Below, piece by piece: positions 17,956-27,308 of a stretch of 64,000 nucleotides of DNA (position 1 is the first letter of the stretch; the number at the start of each line of letters is the position of its first letter). Made by a program: the position numbers and the translations under genes. Source of the stretch: CAWCGU01 sp963838095 (GTDB taxonomy: Bacteria; Actinomycetota; Thermoleophilia; Solirubrobacterales; 70-9); the NCBI GenBank assembly GCA_963838095.1, contig CAWIPO010000008.1, positions 930,001 through 994,000 of the forward strand, written 5' to 3'. Under the pieces are notes generated by a model that was given only the letters and a program-made list of their open reading frames with translations, was not told the origin of the DNA and did not search any database.

Positions 17956-18822
17956 GGCGTCACCTCCGGCCCGCCGGTGAGCACCTGCGCGTACTCGAAG
18001 TCCTTCAGGTCCGCGAACGGCCGCACGTGCACGCGCTGGTAGATGTCCTGCTCTCCAGCCTCGGACTCGAGCACCTCGCCGATCGGGATGTCGTGGCGGG
18101 AACAGCGACTCCAGAGACTCGGGCGTCGAGCCGGATGTGACGAGGGTCGCGCCGACATCGACCTGCTCGTTGTCCTCGATGAAGTCGAGCAGGAGATCGT
18201 CCGGGTCACCGACCTCTGGCCTGACGATCCCAAGCGGGCCGTCCGGGTTCACGAACGCCGAGACGGCGCTGCGGTGGTCGGTGATCAACGTCACCTGAGC
18301 GCTGCCCGACGTCACCTCGGCTGACCCGTCCGACGAGCCCGTCGCCGGTGACAACCGGGTCGTCGACGCTCGACGCCGGAGCTCGATCCACGATCGAGGG
18401 TGACGGTCGAGTACCAGACCGTCGGCGAGCGCCCGATGACGCGCGCGTTGACCGGCTCGTAGCCGGCGAGGACGCCGCTCGCGCTCGAGGTCGAGCAGCT
18501 TGCGCAGCTCGTCGTTCTCGCCCACCGCCGCCTCGGCCTCGGTCAGCCTGCTCGCGGAGCTCGGCAACCTCGGCGTGAAGCTCGTCGTTCTCGCCCCGGG
18601 CGTCGAAGGTCTCGTCGAACCAGTTGATCAGGTCGCGCACCGGCTTCAGCGCGCTGCTCGCCCCCTCCTCGATCGGCGAGAAGACCGTCGCGAACACCGC
18701 GCTGGATCGAGTGCAACGGGCCGCTCTGCGGCCTCGCTGAAGTGCGCCGAAAGCAACAGCAGCGAGAAGACGACGAGGACGATGAGGATGGCCCGGCGGC
18801 GGCGGACCTGCTTGCGATACAT
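17952..18822 (-). CDS. mreC: Rod-shape protein MreC (frame broken several times)
   Basis: Begins MYRKQVRRRRAILIVLVVFS (ATG 18820-18822, GAGGAG site upstream): a basic end and one membrane helix. Then come AVFATVFSPIEEGASSALKP and NWFDETFDARGENDELHAEV (start of the coiled coil). A second frame gives LTEAEAAVGENDELRKLLDL. A periplasmic beta domain is readable as VTLITDHRSAVSAFVNPDGP and DDLLLDFIEDNEQVDVGATL, and the last frame ends IPIGEVLESEAGEQDIYQRV to VLTGGPEVTP. At least three shifts (about 18545, 18350-18480 and 18105). Order mreB-mreC-mreD supports the call. Confidence 0.88.
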
Positions 18823-18833
18823 CAGCTGACTCC

Positions 18834-19891
18834 TCAGCCCGACGGGGGCGAAGCGCCGGCGCGCCGGAGTTCTTGCTCGCCCGGTGCATCGCCTCGAACT
18901 CCTCGAGCGAGCGGCCCGAGCCGACAGCCACGCAGGTGAGCGGCGACTCGGCGATCTGGGCGGGCATCTGGCACTCCTCCCGCAACCGTTGCTCCATCCC
19001 CTGAAGCAGCGCGCCGCCGCCGGCGAGGGTGATGCCGCGGTCCATGATGTCGCCGGCGAGCTCGGGCGGCGTGCGGTCGAGCGTGTCCTTGACCGCGTTC
19101 AGGATCTGGTCAGCGGCTCCTCGAGCGCGGTGCGCACCTCCTCGGAGGTGAGCATGATCGTCTTCGGGAGGCCGCTGACCATGTCGCGGCCGCGGATCTC
19201 GGTGGTGATCTCCTCCGGGAGGGTCGACGCCGAGCCGAGCTCGAGCTTCACCTCCTCGGCGGTCTGCGGAGCCGATCAGGAGCTTGTGGCGGTGCTTGCA
19301 GTGGTTGACGATCGCCTCGTCCATCTCGTCGCCGCCGATCCGGATCGACTGCGAGACGACGATCCCGCCGAGCGAGATCACGGCGACCTCGCTGGTGCCG
19401 CCGCCGATGTCGACGACCATCGAGCCCATCGGCTCGGACACCGGCAGCCCGGCGCCGATCGCCGCCGCCATCGGCTCCTCGATCAGGTAGGCCTGGCGCG
19501 CGCCCGCCGAGAGGCACGCCTCCTCGACCGCGCGCTTCTCGACGCCGGTGACGCCGGAGGGAACGCAGACGACGACCCGCGGGTGGGCGAAGCGGTTCTG
19601 GTGGACCTTCTGGATGAAATGCCGCAGCATCTGCTCGGTGACGTCGAAATCGGCGATGACGCCGTCCTTGAGCGGGCGGATCGCGCTGATCGTTCCGGGG
19701 GTGCGGCCGAGCATTCGCTTTGCCTCGAGCCCGACGGCGTGAACCTCGCCGGTGCGGGAGTCGACCGCCACGACCGATGGCTCCGAGAGCACGATCCCGC
19801 GCCCACGCACGTAGACGAGGGTGTTGGCGGTGCCGAAATCGACCGCCATGTCGCGGCCGCCAAAGCCGGTCAGATAGCTGAAAACACCCAT
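18834..19891 (-). CDS. mreB: Rod-shape determining protein MreB (frame broken)
   Basis: Actin-like ATPase that guides wall synthesis. From ATG 19889-19891: MGVFSYLTGFGGRDMAVDFG, phosphate loop DFGTANTLVYVRGRG, VVCVPSGVTGVEKRAVEEAC, VVDIGGGTSEVAVISLGG. Between about 19265 and 19115 the frame is displaced (expected KLELGS..LPEEITTEIRGR is found in another frame) and then restored to ILNAVKDTLDRTPPELAGDI and GITLAGGGALLQGMEQRL. Near the end another shift is needed to reach a stop (TGA at 18834-18836) just before mreC. Length after correction is about 350 residues, normal for MreB. Confidence 0.92.
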
Positions 19892-20124
19892 GCGGGAGGT
19901 ATCGGTAGGCGGAACGGAGTGTGGCAGGGAGCCGGCCGGGAGTGGCCGTCGAAAGCGCTGCTGCAAGCCGTCCGTCCCCGCCGCGAACGCTCGCGAGGCA
20001 GTTTAGCGACTGCACACATACGGACCGATACGTTCGCAAATTGCGGATTTCCGCGGGGAACCCGGGTGCTCGGGGCTATTCTCGGTTTGGGATGGGGTTC
20101 GAGGCCAGGCGGGGAGCAGGAGCG

Positions 20125-21507
20125 ATGGGGCGATCGGCAGCAAGCATTGTGCTCGCTGCCCTCTCTCTCGGTGCTGCCGTTCCGTCAGCCATCGCGGAAC
20201 CCGTCCCGCGCCCCGAGCACCCCAACATCCTCCTCGTCGTCACCGACGACCAGCGCGCCTACGGGACGATGCGGGCGATGCCGCAGACGCGGAATTGGCT
20301 GGCGCGTGGCGGCACGCGCTTCGCGCCCGCGTACGCGACCACCCCCCTGTGCTGTCCCTCGCGCGCCTCGATCCTCAGCGGCCGCTACGCGCATAACCAC
20401 GGAGTGCTGTTCAACGACACTGGGACAACCACCCTCAACCACCACCACTCGGTGCAGCGCTACCTCTCGCGCGCCGGCTACCACACCGCGCTGATGGGTC
20501 GCTACATGAACAACTGGCCCAACGACGAGCCGCCTCCGTTCTTCAACGAGTACCACCGACTCCTGTTCGGAGAGCCGATCTTCGGAGGTCACCGGCTCGG
20601 GACCTGGAGCATCAACGGTCGCACAGAGGTCGTGCCCGACTACACGACTTCCTACATCGAGCGCCAGGCGCTCGGGTTCCTCCATCGGGCGAACGATGGA
20701 GACGACGAGGAACCGTGGTTCCTGCATCTGACTCCGTCCGCGCCGCACGCGCCTCTGGTGCCCGAGGAGCGCTACGCGGACGCCCCGGTGGGCCCTTTCC
20801 CCGCCAGCCCCGCAGCCGAGGAAACCGACCTATCTGACAAACCACCCTCACTGCAACGCCTGGTCGCCGAGCACCCGGAAGCGAGAGGGCAGGGCGCCGA
20901 GGTCCGCGCCGGGCAGCTGAGGATGCTGATGTCGGTGGACGACATGATGGGAGCCCTGCGCCAAGCGCTTGAAGCGACGGGCGAGCTAGCCGACACCCTG
21001 GTGATCTTCATGTCGGACAACGGGCTCCTCTGGGGCGAGCACGGCGGGCTGACGATCAAGGACCTCCCCTACCCACCCTCGTCGAGGATCCCCCTGCTGG
21101 CGAGCTGGCCGGGCCACATCGGGCCGAATCGAACCGACCGGCGGATGGCCGCGAACATCGACATCGCGCCGACCATCCTCGACGCCGCCGGCGTCGGGGC
21201 TCCGCAGCGGCTAATGGACGGACGCTCGCTGTTGCAACCGTGGCGGCGCCGGCACCTGCTGCTCGAGTACTTCGGGCTCGGCGACCGGATTCCGGCGTGG
21301 AAGGGATTGGTCACCCGCGGCTGGCAATACACCGAGTACGCCGAGCCCGAGGGTACGTTCCGCGAGTTCTACGGCTGGGGCACCGACCCGTTCGAGCTCG
21401 ACAACCCGTTCGGAAACGAGCTCCCCGAGGACGACCCGGCGAACGCAGGCGAGCTAGCCGCGCTGCTGGCCGACGCCGCGGATTGCAGACGCCGCAACTG
21501 CCCGTAG
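20125..21507 (+). CDS. Secreted sulfatase
   Basis: 460 residues from the ATG at 20125, chosen because a GGGGAGCAGGAG site precedes it and a clean signal peptide follows (MGRSAASIVLAALSLGAAVP, cleavage near AIA-EP). The frame is open further upstream. Alkaline-phosphatase-fold metal site: NILLVVTDDQ at the start; formylglycine motif LCCPSRASILSGRYAHNHG (C-x-P-S-R, first Cys converted); the second metal site FMSDNGLLWGEHG. Hydrolyses a sulfate ester outside the cell; substrate unknown, the family includes N-acetylglucosamine-6-sulfatase. Activation needs a formylglycine-generating enzyme encoded elsewhere. Divergent from mreB across a 233-base gap; its 3' end overlaps maf by 54 bases. Confidence 0.88.
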   Translation: MGRSAASIVLAALSLGAAVPSAIAEPVPRPEHPNILLVVTDDQRAYGTMRAMPQTRNWLARGGTRFAPAYATTPLCCPSRASILSGRYAHNHGVLFNDTGTTTLNHHHSVQRYLSRAGYHTALMGRYMNNWPNDEPPPFFNEYHRLLFGEPIFGGHRLGTWSINGRTEVVPDYTTSYIERQALGFLHRANDGDDEEPWFLHLTPSAPHAPLVPEERYADAPVGPFPASPAAEETDLSDKPPSLQRLVAEHPEARGQGAEVRAGQLRMLMSVDDMMGALRQALEATGELADTLVIFMSDNGLLWGEHGGLTIKDLPYPPSSRIPLLASWPGHIGPNRTDRRMAANIDIAPTILDAAGVGAPQRLMDGRSLLQPWRRRHLLLEYFGLGDRIPAWKGLVTRGWQYTEYAEPEGTFREFYGWGTDPFELDNPFGNELPEDDPANAGELAALLADAADCRRRNCP

Positions 21508-22065
21508 CTCGGGCACGAGCCGAAGCAGCTCACCGACGGGCAACCCGACCACGTTCGAAAAGTCGCCCTCGACGCGCTCGATGAGAATCGAGCCGAGACC
21601 CTGGATCGCGTAGGCGCCGGCGCGGTCGCGCCATTCGCCGGACGCCACGTAGAGCTCGAGCGTTTCGGCGTCGAGCTCGCGAAAGCTCACCAGAGACTCT
21701 GCGATCGCCGTGCGCTCTTCGATCTCCCCCTCTTTCGACGCAACGAGCACGGCAACACCGCTGAGGACCTGGTGGGTCCGACCCGAAAGCGCCGCCAGGT
21801 GCTCGCGAGCGGCGTCGTCGTCAGCCGCCTTACCCAGCAGTCGTCCTTCCACAACCACCTCGGTATCGACTCCAAGAACGAGGTCTGCATCCGGGCGCGC
21901 CTTCAGCCCAAACCGAGCCTTTCTCAGCGCGTTCTCCCTCACGGCTGCCTGCGGGTCGCCATCCTGTCGCTCCTCCACCTCGGGAGCCAGCGCCTCGAAC
22001 TCCACCCCGAGAGATTCGAGAATCTCGCGGCGCCGAGGGGACGCGGACGCGAGAACCAGCTTCAA
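21454..22065 (-). CDS. maf: Maf-family nucleotide pyrophosphatase
   Basis: 203 residues. Hydrolyses non-canonical or modified nucleoside triphosphates. Family motifs: N-terminal LASASPRRREIL, ENALRKARFG, the ADLVLGVDTEVVVEGRLLGK block, LSGRTHQVLSGVAV and YAIQGLGSILIERVEGDFSN near the C-terminus. Start ATG overlaps the ndk stop (ATGA), so the two are translationally coupled. The C-terminal tail of about 25 residues is read opposite the sulfatase 3' end. Confidence 0.93.
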   Translation of the reverse strand: MKLVLASASPRRREILESLGVEFEALAPEVEERQDGDPQAAVRENALRKARFGLKARPDADLVLGVDTEVVVEGRLLGKAADDDAAREHLAALSGRTHQVLSGVAVLVASKEGEIEERTAIAESLVSFRELDAETLELYVASGEWRDRAGAYAIQGLGSILIERVEGDFSNVVGLPVGELLRLVPELRAVAASAIRGVGQQRG

Positions 22066-22469
22066 GCCAGATCCGGAAACCAGAGCGCGATCTCGCGCTC
22101 TGCGGAGGTGTCGGAGTCGGAGCCATGGACGAGATTGAAGGTCACCTCGAGCCCGAAGTCGCCCCGGATCGAGCCCATGCCCGCCTCGATTGGATCGGTC
22201 GAGCCGATCACCTGCCGCGCCGCCTCCACGGCGCGCGTGCCCTCGAGCACCAGCGCGACGAGCGGGCCCCGGGTGATGAAGTCGACCAGCTCGCCGAAGA
22301 AGGGCTTCTCGGTGTGCTCCTCGTAGTGGGCGTGCGCGAGCTCTTCGTCCACCGTCAGCTGTTTGACCGCAGAGATCCGCAGGCCCTTGCGCTCGAACCT
22401 CGCGATCACCTCGCCGGTGAGCCCACGCTCGAAGGCGTCGGGCTTGATCAGGATCAGCGTGCGCGCCAC
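22062..22469 (-). CDS. ndk: Nucleoside diphosphate kinase
   Basis: 135 residues, full length. Transfers the gamma phosphate of ATP to nucleoside diphosphates through a phospho-His in NLVHGSDSDTSAEREIALWF (His near 116). Other family blocks: TLILIKPDAFERGLTGEVI and RGPLVALVLEGTRAVEAARQ. The start is 22469 (MARTLILIKPD). Coupled to maf, a pairing that fits nucleotide-pool maintenance. Confidence 0.96.
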   Translation of the reverse strand: MARTLILIKPDAFERGLTGEVIARFERKGLRISAVKQLTVDEELAHAHYEEHTEKPFFGELVDFITRGPLVALVLEGTRAVEAARQVIGSTDPIEAGMGSIRGDFGLEVTFNLVHGSDSDTSAEREIALWFPDLA

Positions 22470-22502
22470 AGGGGCGGGCAGCTTACACGCGCGTTCGCGC
22501 CG

Positions 22503-23246
22503 CTAGCGCTTCTCGACCGGGACCGTGGTCTCTTCGGTCGGCGGCGACGTCGCGCTGGGGTCGGGTCCGCCGTCATCGGCGGCCGCAGCCTTGCCCTTGC
22601 CCAGCCGTGCGCTCGCCTTGGCGCGCCGAGGGCGCTTCTGCTCCGAGGTCTCGGCGGCCGGCGCCGCTGCACGCTTGGCGGGCTGTGCCGGTCGCCTCTT
22701 TGCCTCCGCCGGGGCCGCGCGACCTGTTGCCGCGGGCCGCTTGGCTCTGCGAGGCTCGCCGGCGCGCCTGGCCTCCTCGGGACGCCGCTGTGCGGGGCGC
22801 CGGCGTTGAATCGGCAGCTCGCAATAGGGGCACACCGACCAGCGAGGATCGATCGGCTTCGCGCACGAAGGGCACGGATCCTTGAGGCGTGCGCGGCAGC
22901 TCGGACAGCGAAGATAGGAGCGCTCGATCGGCTGCTCGCAATTCGGGCACGACTGCTCGGCAAGCTGGCGCACCCGCAACTCAGAGGCACGGATCTCCAG
23001 CTCGCGCTCGTGAGCGTCCTCGAGGAACTCGGGCGGGCGCAGGATCGTGTACACGATCGCGCCCACGAAGGGGAATAGCGCGCCAACCGTTGCGCAGGTG
23101 ACCAGGAACTTGTCCGAAATCCGCCTCGAGGCGTCTAGATACACCCAAGCAACGAGCGCAATCCAGAGCACGACCAGGAAGAGAACGAGCAGGTTGACGG
23201 CGAGGTTCAGCCCACCGTCGTCGATTCCGAATAGTCCAAGGAGCAT
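22503..23246 (-). CDS. Membrane protein with double zinc ribbon and basic tail
   Basis: About 247 residues from ATG 23244-23246 (MLLGLFGIDDGGLNLAVNLL). Two membrane helices (about 13-35 and 47-68, with LDASRRISDKF between them) are followed by two zinc ribbons: CPNCEQPIERSYLRCPSC and CPSCAKPIDPRWSVCPYC, each C-x2-C pair repeated. The last about 110 residues are Ala/Arg/Lys/Pro-rich and probably disordered. Zinc-ribbon membrane proteins of this layout are common in actinobacteria beside folC; no function is established that I know. The frame stays open upstream but no better start or homology appears there. Confidence 0.75.
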   Translation of the reverse strand: MLLGLFGIDDGGLNLAVNLLVLFLVVLWIALVAWVYLDASRRISDKFLVTCATVGALFPFVGAIVYTILRPPEFLEDAHERELEIRASELRVRQLAEQSCPNCEQPIERSYLRCPSCRARLKDPCPSCAKPIDPRWSVCPYCELPIQRRRPAQRRPEEARRAGEPRRAKRPAATGRAAPAEAKRRPAQPAKRAAAPAAETSEQKRPRRAKASARLGKGKAAAADDGGPDPSATSPPTEETTVPVEKR

Positions 23247-23278
23247 GGCGAGGGGGTTGCGGAGTCTACTTCGCCCGG

Positions 23279-23398
23279 TTAGAGAAAAAGCCTGCCAAAC
23301 AGGTAGCCCAGCGCAAAGAACACGAGGATCACCACTGCGACGATCGCGGCAACGAGCCCCATCATCGAGAGGAGTTCTGAGCGGGCCTCCCTGTCCAT
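23279..23398 (-). CDS. 39-residue single-pass membrane peptide
   Basis: ATG 23396-23398 to TAA 23279-23281. It encodes MDREARSELLSMMGLVAAIV, then AVVILVFFALGYLFGRLFL: a short charged N-terminus and one membrane helix ending in a GxxxG-like GYLFG. The ATG lies inside the last codons of folC (37-base overlap), so it may be translated by coupling. No Shine-Dalgarno is evident. The clean charge/hydrophobic layout and position between folC and the zinc-ribbon gene support a real gene, but there is no homology evidence here. Confidence 0.5.
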   Translation of the reverse strand: MDREARSELLSMMGLVAAIVAVVILVFFALGYLFGRLFL

Positions 23399-24664
23399 AT
23401 GTAGGGCAGAAGGTAGTGCGTTCCGGTCGCGAGTGCCAACCCTGAGGCATCCACAGCAAGTCTCCGGGCGTGGGCCAGCGCAGCTTCGGGTTCAGGCACT
23501 GTGACGACGGTTGAAGCGCCCGCCCGGTCGAATGCCGAGGCAAGCGCGCCTGCCTCGACGCCATGGGAACCAGGACGACCGGCTCCGACGAAGGCATGGT
23601 CGGGGAGTTGGGTGCAGACGACGGCGGAGAGCGCCGGCGAGAGTGCTTGCGCGAAGCCCTGGATGTCCTTGCCTTCGAGCATCGCGATGCAGGCGATTAC
23701 GGGGCGGCCCCGGGCGATTGCCGGGAGGGCTTCGGCGAGCGCCTTGGCGCCGCCCGGGTTGTGGGCGGCGTCGAGGATTAGGGGTGGGGTGTCGTCGATC
23801 AGTTCGAGGATGCCCGGAAGGTGGAGGTGGGACTGAACGGCAGCACCGAGGGCAGCATCCAGGGGGCCGGTGATTGCCTCGACGGCGGCGCTTGCGACAG
23901 CGAAGTTGTCCTCCCGAAAGCTCTCCGAGAGGGGTCCCGCACGTTCCGTCCGATATATGGACGCTTCGTCAGGGACGCCCTGGTCGACGGCCCGGATCAG
24001 GCGGGCTGAGCACTCGGCGGACACCTGCTCCGCCAATTCCTCTATCTCGGTGCTGACCCGTCCCAGCACCAGCGTCGAGTGCCGGCGAAGCACGGCCAGC
24101 TTCTCGCGCGCTATCTCCGCCTCCGTATCCCCCAGCAGATCCGTGTGCTCGAGCGAAATCGACGTCAGCGCGGTCACCTTCGAAGGGATCACGTTCGTCG
24201 CGTCCAGCCGTCCGCCCAGCCCGGCCTCGATCACCGCGACCTCGACCCGCACGCTTGCGAGCACGACGAACGCCGCGGCCGTGACCAGCTCGAATTGCGT
24301 CACGGCGTCGCCCTCGTCGAGCGTCCGGTTCACCGCTTCGGCCGCCTGGGCGGCGCGCTCGATCGCGCCCGCGAATGCCTCCGGGTCGATCTCATCGGTG
24401 CCCACAGTCACGCGCTCCGTCCAGCGCTCGAAGTGCGGTGAGAGGTAGGCGCCCGAGCGCACGCCGCCCGCCTCGAGCAGCGCCGCGGCAGTACCGGGTG
24501 ACGGACGACTTCCCGTTCGTCCCGACGACGTGGATCGAGGCGAAGCGGTGCTGCGGCATCCCCAGCAGCGAGACCAGCCGCCGCATCCGATCGAGCCCGA
24601 AGCGCCAGCCGACGGGCTCAAGCGAGGCCAGGTGCGCCTCAGCCTCTGCGTAGGTCCAGGTCAG
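23362..24664 (-). CDS. folC: Folylpolyglutamate / dihydrofolate synthase FolC (frame broken once)
   Basis: Adds glutamates to folates. The N-terminal frame reads TWTYAEAEAHLASLEPVGWR, FGLDRMRRLVSLLG and the P-loop VVGTNGKSSVTRYC, then shifts near 24490 to ALLEAGGVRSGAYLSPHFER. Mur-ligase motifs follow: VIEAGLGGRLDATNV, TSISLEHTDLLGDT, ILDAAHNPGGAKAL. The only start codon that keeps the N-terminal helix is a CTG (24662-24664), which overlaps the valS stop as CTGA and lies six bases after CGAGGA. The first ATG (24584-24586) would remove the conserved N-terminus. Confidence 0.92.
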
Positions 24665-27243
24665 CCGAGTTCCTCGAGCTCGGCCCTGTAGCCCGCCAGC
24701 TTCTCTCGCTCCGCGTCGACCACGTCGGCGGGCGCCTTGGCGACGAAGCCCTCGTTGGCGAGCTTGCGCTCGCCGCGCTCGACCTCTGCCCGGAGCGTCG
24801 ATCGCCGCTCCTCGATCCGCCCGCGGACCTGGTCGGCGTCGATCTCGTCCGAGGGAAGCACCTCCACCCTCCCGACCGAGGCGACCGCGTCTGCTTCGGC
24901 ATCGACGAACGAGAACCGGGCCAGCCGGCCGACCAGCTCGTGGGGCCGCTTACCGTTCTCGGCCCGCGCGGAGAGCACGCTCCCGGCCTTCACTCCGGCT
25001 AGGTCACGCCAGCGCCGCAGGGCCCGGGTCAGTGCGATCGCCTCCCCGATCTCGGACTCCGCGGCGTCGTCGATGAGCGCCTCGTCGGCAACCGGGAACG
25101 CGTGCACGACCAGCATCGGCGAATCCTCGCGCTCCGCGCTCGCCTGGACGAGGTAGTCCTGGATCTCCTCCGTGACGAAGGGCATCACGGGGTGCGCGAG
25201 GGCGAGCAGCGTCTCGAGCACGTGCAGCAGAGTCGCCGAAGCGTCCTCGTCGCCGTCATACAGCCGCGGCTTCACGATTTCGAGGTACCAGTCGCAGAAC
25301 TCCGACCAGATGAACCGGTAGAGGTCGAGCGCGGCATGTGCGAAATCGAAGCCGTCGAGCTTCGACGTCACGTCCTCGATCGCGTGCTGGAGCCGGGACA
25401 GGATCCAGCGGTCCTCGAGCGTTGCCGTCCGCGGCGCGGGCTCGACCTCGGCGACGTTCAGGAGCACCAGGCGCGACGCGTTCCAGAGCTTGTTCGCGAG
25501 GTCGCGGCCCTGCTGCACCTTGGCGCTCGAGTAGCGAACGTCCTGGGTCGAGGACATTGCCAGCAGCCCGTACCGCAGCGCGTCGGCGCCAAGCGTGTCG
25601 ATCTCGTCCACCGGGTCGATTCCCGTGCCCAAGCTCTTCGACATCCGGCGCCCGTCGGGCGCCTGAATCACGGAGTGCACGTAGACGTTCTCGAACGGGA
25701 CGTCCCCCGCGAACTCGAGCCCCATCATCACCATCCGCGCCACCCAGAGGAAGATGATCTCCCGCGCCGTGGTCAGGAAGTCGGTCGGATAGAACGCCCT
25801 CAGCTCGGCCGCGTCCTCGTCGGGCCAGCCGAGCGTCGCGAACGGCCACAGCGCCGAGCTGAACCAGGTGTCGAGCACGTCCTCGTCCTGGCGCAATTCC
25901 CCGCCGCACTCGCCGCAGCTATCAGGGGCCGATTCGGAGACCAGCGTCTTCCCGCACGCGTCGCAGTAGTAGACCGGAAGCCGGTGGCCCCACCAGAGCT
26001 GCCGCGAGATGCACCAGGGGCGAATGTTCTCCATCCAGTCCAGGTACACGCGCTTCCACTGCGCCGGGGTGATCCGCACCCGGTTGCTCTGCACCACCTC
26101 GATCGCGGGTGGGGCGAGTTCGTCCATGCGGCAGAACCACTGCAGCGAGATCAGCGGCTCGATGCGCTCGCCCGAGCGGTGCGAGAAGGGCACCGAGTGC
26201 GTGAAGGGCTCCTCAGAGCGGATCCGGCCCTCTGAACGGAGCGCATCCACAACCGCCGCCTGCGCCTCCGTCGCATTCAGGCCGGCGAACGCCTCACCGG
26301 CCTCCGCCGTCATCCGCCCGTCCTCCCCGATCACGCTCACCTCCTCGAGGCCGTGAGCGCGCCCGATCTCGAAGTCGTTCGGATCGTGCCCGGGCGTGAT
26401 CTTCAACGCCCCGGTGCCGAACTCGACGTCGACGTGCTCGTCGGCGATGATCGGCAGCCGGCGGCCAACGAGGGGCAGAATCGCGTTCCGCCCGACGAGG
26501 TGGCTGTACCGCTGGTCGTTTGGGTTCACCGCCACCGCGGTGTCGGCGAGCATCGTCTCGGGGCGGACTGTCGCAACCGTCAGCACCTCGTCGGAGTCCT
26601 CGAGCGGATAGTCGATCTCATACAGCGTGTCCTCGACCTCGCGGTTCTCGACCTCGAGGTCGGAGATCGCCGACTGTGACCCGGTGTCCCAGTTGACCAT
26701 GTAGTTGTCGCGGTAGATGTAGCCCTTCTCGTACAGCGCGACGAACACGCGGTTGACCGCGCGCACGTAGCCCTCGTCGAATGTGAAGCGCTCGCGCTCG
26801 TAGTCGCAGGACGCACCGAGTCGCTTGTACTGCTCGATGATCTGCGAGCCGTACTGCTGCTTCCACTCCCACACCCGCTGCACGAACTTCTCCCGTCCAA
26901 GCTCGTGGCGAGAGGTTCCCTGTGCGCGCAGCTCCTTCTCGACCACCGCCTGGGTCGCGATCCCCGCGTGGTCTGTGCCCAGCACCCAGAGCGCGTTCCG
27001 ACCCTGCATCCGCCGCATTCGCACCAGTGCGTCCTGCATCGTGCCGTTCAGCGCATGCCCCATGTGCAGCGCCCCGGTGACGTTCGGCGGCGGGATCGCA
27101 ACCGAGTAGTTCTCCGGGGGCGTTCCCTCGGCCGGCGGGTGGAAGTAGCCGCCCTCCAGCCAGCGCTCGAGAATCCGGCCCTCGACGCCCGCGGGGTCGT
27201 ATCGGGTGGCCTGCTCGAGCTTGGCGCGCGCCTCGTCGTTCAC
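24661..27243 (-). CDS. valS: Valyl-tRNA synthetase
   Basis: 860 residues, intact. Charges tRNA-Val. Class I motifs: PPNVTGALHMGHALNG (HIGH-type) and GRRMSKSLGTGIDP (KMSKS). An editing domain lies between (residues about 190-350), and a zinc site is visible as YYCDACGKTL and CGECGGEL near residue 430. The C-terminal about 65 residues are the tRNA-binding coiled coil typical of ValRS (LRAEVERGERKLANEG). Located upstream of folC, with overlapping stop and start. Confidence 0.97.
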   Translation of the reverse strand: MNDEARAKLEQATRYDPAGVEGRILERWLEGGYFHPPAEGTPPENYSVAIPPPNVTGALHMGHALNGTMQDALVRMRRMQGRNALWVLGTDHAGIATQAVVEKELRAQGTSRHELGREKFVQRVWEWKQQYGSQIIEQYKRLGASCDYERERFTFDEGYVRAVNRVFVALYEKGYIYRDNYMVNWDTGSQSAISDLEVENREVEDTLYEIDYPLEDSDEVLTVATVRPETMLADTAVAVNPNDQRYSHLVGRNAILPLVGRRLPIIADEHVDVEFGTGALKITPGHDPNDFEIGRAHGLEEVSVIGEDGRMTAEAGEAFAGLNATEAQAAVVDALRSEGRIRSEEPFTHSVPFSHRSGERIEPLISLQWFCRMDELAPPAIEVVQSNRVRITPAQWKRVYLDWMENIRPWCISRQLWWGHRLPVYYCDACGKTLVSESAPDSCGECGGELRQDEDVLDTWFSSALWPFATLGWPDEDAAELRAFYPTDFLTTAREIIFLWVARMVMMGLEFAGDVPFENVYVHSVIQAPDGRRMSKSLGTGIDPVDEIDTLGADALRYGLLAMSSTQDVRYSSAKVQQGRDLANKLWNASRLVLLNVAEVEPAPRTATLEDRWILSRLQHAIEDVTSKLDGFDFAHAALDLYRFIWSEFCDWYLEIVKPRLYDGDEDASATLLHVLETLLALAHPVMPFVTEEIQDYLVQASAEREDSPMLVVHAFPVADEALIDDAAESEIGEAIALTRALRRWRDLAGVKAGSVLSARAENGKRPHELVGRLARFSFVDAEADAVASVGRVEVLPSDEIDADQVRGRIEERRSTLRAEVERGERKLANEGFVAKAPADVVDAEREKLAGYRAELEELG

Positions 27244-27308
27244 GGAGGCGCAAGGTTAGGGCGCACGGCTCGTGGCCGTGCCCTAATTCGCGAGCCCGGC
27301 GTGAGCGC

